Positions 5,472-6,641 of a stretch of DNA of 6,641 nt are shown here, piece by piece; position 1 is the first letter of the stretch, and each line of letters begins with the position of its first letter. The DNA is from Streptosporangiaceae bacterium (GTDB taxonomy: Bacteria > Actinomycetota > Actinomycetes > Streptosporangiales > Streptosporangiaceae). The stretch is from the NCBI GenBank assembly GCA_030042885.1, contig JASHYW010000025.1:1-6641 (forward strand). Direction: 5' to 3'. The position numbers and the translations under genes were made by a program. The notes under the pieces were generated by a model. That model was not told the origin of the DNA, ran no database searches, and saw nothing but the letters and a program-made list of their open reading frames with translations.

Positions 5472-6641
5472 ATGAACACGGCGCAGGCCGCCAGCCCGGT
5501 GTACGCGCTGCTGGCCGACGGTAGCACGGTCGAAATCCGCCAGGCCGGCCCGGCCGACTTCGACGCGGTCAAGGCCATGCACCAGGCGATGTCGCCAGAC
5601 AACAGCTACCTGCGCTTCTTCAACCTCAGCCGGATGGCGGCCGAGACCGAGGCCCGCCGGATCTGCCGAGAGCCACGGCCGGGGCATGTCGCGCTGCTCG
5701 CGCTGTCGGATCGCGAGGTGGTGGGCTGCGCCAGCTACGACGTCCCGGCCGAACCGGGGTCCGATGGCGGCCGGTCCGACGGCAGGCCCCAGGTGGCGGA
5801 GGTCGCGTTCGCGGTGGCGGACCACATGCACCACCGGGGCATCGCGACGCTGCTGCTCGAGCATCTGATCTCAATCGCCAGAAGCCACCAGATCACCATC
5901 TTCACGGCCGAGACCCTGCCCGAGAACACGGCGATGCTGCAAGTGTTCAACGACGCCGGCCTGCCGGTGCACCGGCACTACGCGGACGGGATCATGGAGC
6001 TGACCTTCCCGCTCCCCAGCGACGAGGGCGGCACCGACCTCGACAGCTACCTGAACGCCGTGGCCGAGCGGGAACGCCGCGCCGACAGCGCCAGCCTCCG
6101 GCATGTGCTCGCGCCGGAGTCGGTGGTGGTGATCGGCGCCAGCCGGCGGCGGGGCACGGTGGGCCGGTCGATCCTGGACAACATCCGCACCGGCGGGTAC
6201 GCCGGCCGCCTGTACGTGGTCAACCCGCGCGCCCGGCAGATCGGCGGCGAGCACTGCCTGTCCTCGGTGCTCGAACTGCCGACGCCGGCCGACCTGGCGG
6301 TGATCGCCGTGCCGGCCGCGGCGGTGCTGGATGTGGCCGAGCAGTGCGGCCGCCGCGGCGTCCGGTCCCTGGTGGTGATCACGTCCGGGCTCGACACGGC
6401 GGCCTGCGCCGACCTGCTCGCGGTGTGCCGCAGGCACGGGATGCGGCTGGTCGGCCCGAACTGCTTCGGCGTGGCCGTGCCCGCTATCGGCCTGGACGCC
6501 ACGTTCGCCGCCAGTCATCCGCAGGCCGGTGTGGTTGGCCTGGTCATACAGTCCGGCGGTCTTGGCTTCGCCCTGGTGGATCACCTGTCCCGGCTCGGCA
6601 TCGGGATCTCCTCGTTCGCCTCGGTGGGCAACAAGCTCGAC
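5472..6641 (+). CDS. GNAT acetyltransferase with ADP-forming acyl-CoA-synthetase-like region (PatA-type), 3'-truncated
   Basis: 390 codons are open from ATG 5472 to the window end; the family is usually close to 900 residues, so over half is missing. Residues about 18-165 are a GNAT domain, with the acetyl-CoA loop at HHRGIAT (120-126) followed by LLLEHL and a C-terminal ENTAMLQVFNDAGL segment. Residues about 214-310 are a CoA-binding Rossmann domain (SVVVIGAS at 217-224, then NPRARQIGG and DLAVIAVPAAAV). The succinyl-CoA-ligase-like part then begins (LVGPNCFGV around 326-334; LVIQSGGLGFALVDHL; FASVGNKLD at the end). GNAT first and synthetase second is the order known for Streptomyces lividans PatA, which acetylates and inactivates acyl-CoA synthetases; E. 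coli and Salmonella Pat have the reverse order. The first residue of the usual Q/R-x-x-G-x-G/A loop is H120. Whether the synthetase half keeps its catalytic histidine lies beyond the window. It follows the second CBS gene by 43 bp, probably in the same operon. Confidence 0.88.
   Translation, partial: MNTAQAASPVYALLADGSTVEIRQAGPADFDAVKAMHQAMSPDNSYLRFFNLSRMAAETEARRICREPRPGHVALLALSDREVVGCASYDVPAEPGSDGGRSDGRPQVAEVAFAVADHMHHRGIATLLLEHLISIARSHQITIFTAETLPENTAMLQVFNDAGLPVHRHYADGIMELTFPLPSDEGGTDLDSYLNAVAERERRADSASLRHVLAPESVVVIGASRRRGTVGRSILDNIRTGGYAGRLYVVNPRARQIGGEHCLSSVLELPTPADLAVIAVPAAAVLDVAEQCGRRGVRSLVVITSGLDTAACADLLAVCRRHGMRLVGPNCFGVAVPAIGLDATFAASHPQAGVVGLVIQSGGLGFALVDHLSRLGIGISSFASVGNKLD

Noticed and set aside
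5871..6584. - strand open frame (237 codons) over the GNAT/synthetase gene
   Set aside because: The + strand frame carries Rossmann and GNAT motifs without interruption, and the antisense product has no recognisable features.
1..6641. CRISPR array, tRNA/rRNA genes, insertion sequence or prophage elements
   Set aside because: No regularly spaced repeats, cloverleaf-like segments, transposase or integrase motifs or terminal inverted repeats were seen; nearly all bases belong to metabolic and regulatory genes.

Overview
The window is very GC-rich. It has actinobacterial codon usage (G or C in nearly every third position), short gaps between genes, clear purine-rich ribosome binding sites and long meaningless antisense frames. 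An aerobic or facultative high-GC actinomycete is the best guess. The genus cannot be fixed from the sequence. All six gene products can be placed in known families, and two genes are cut by the window edges.

Left part (1-3443, + strand): the end of a 2-oxoacid:ferredoxin oxidoreductase operon. The order is alpha subunit (porA-like, 5' end missing), beta subunit with thiamine diphosphate and Fe-S sites (porB-like), then a large flavoprotein. That third protein joins a GltD/NfnB-like FAD/NAD(P)H oxidoreductase to a PorD-like 2x[4Fe-4S] ferredoxin domain. The gaps are 10 and 4 bp, so the three genes are almost certainly one transcript and probably one enzyme complex. The inference is an oxidoreductase that makes or consumes acetyl-CoA (or another acyl-CoA) and exchanges electrons with NAD(P)H as well as, or instead of, ferredoxin.

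Middle (3440-4055): a small flavin-binding split-barrel protein of the pyridoxamine-phosphate-oxidase-like superfamily lies on the - strand. It meets the flavoprotein gene tail to tail, with both stop codons inside one CTAG. A 193-bp divergent promoter region follows. It holds imperfect tandem repeats and a 15-bp site that matches the mycobacterial DosR/DevR (hypoxia and dormancy) box at 13 of 15 positions.

Right part (4056-6641, + strand): two tandem paralogous CBS-CBS-BON proteins (about 63% identical, no gaps), then the 5' part of a large protein with an N-terminal GNAT acetyltransferase domain followed by an ADP-forming acyl-CoA-synthetase-like region. That order is the one described for Streptomyces lividans PatA.

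Taken together, this looks like an energy and redox stress module. It combines oxygen-sensitive 2-oxoacid metabolism, adenylate-sensing CBS proteins, a flavin-binding protein and a lysine acetyltransferase that could adjust acyl-CoA metabolism. CBS proteins and PNPOx-like proteins also occur in the M. tuberculosis DosR regulon. With the DosR-like site this makes hypoxic control the leading hypothesis, but it is not proven here. I did not find a clearly new type of system. The most unusual points are the fused electron-transfer subunit and the regulatory DNA at 3897-4000.
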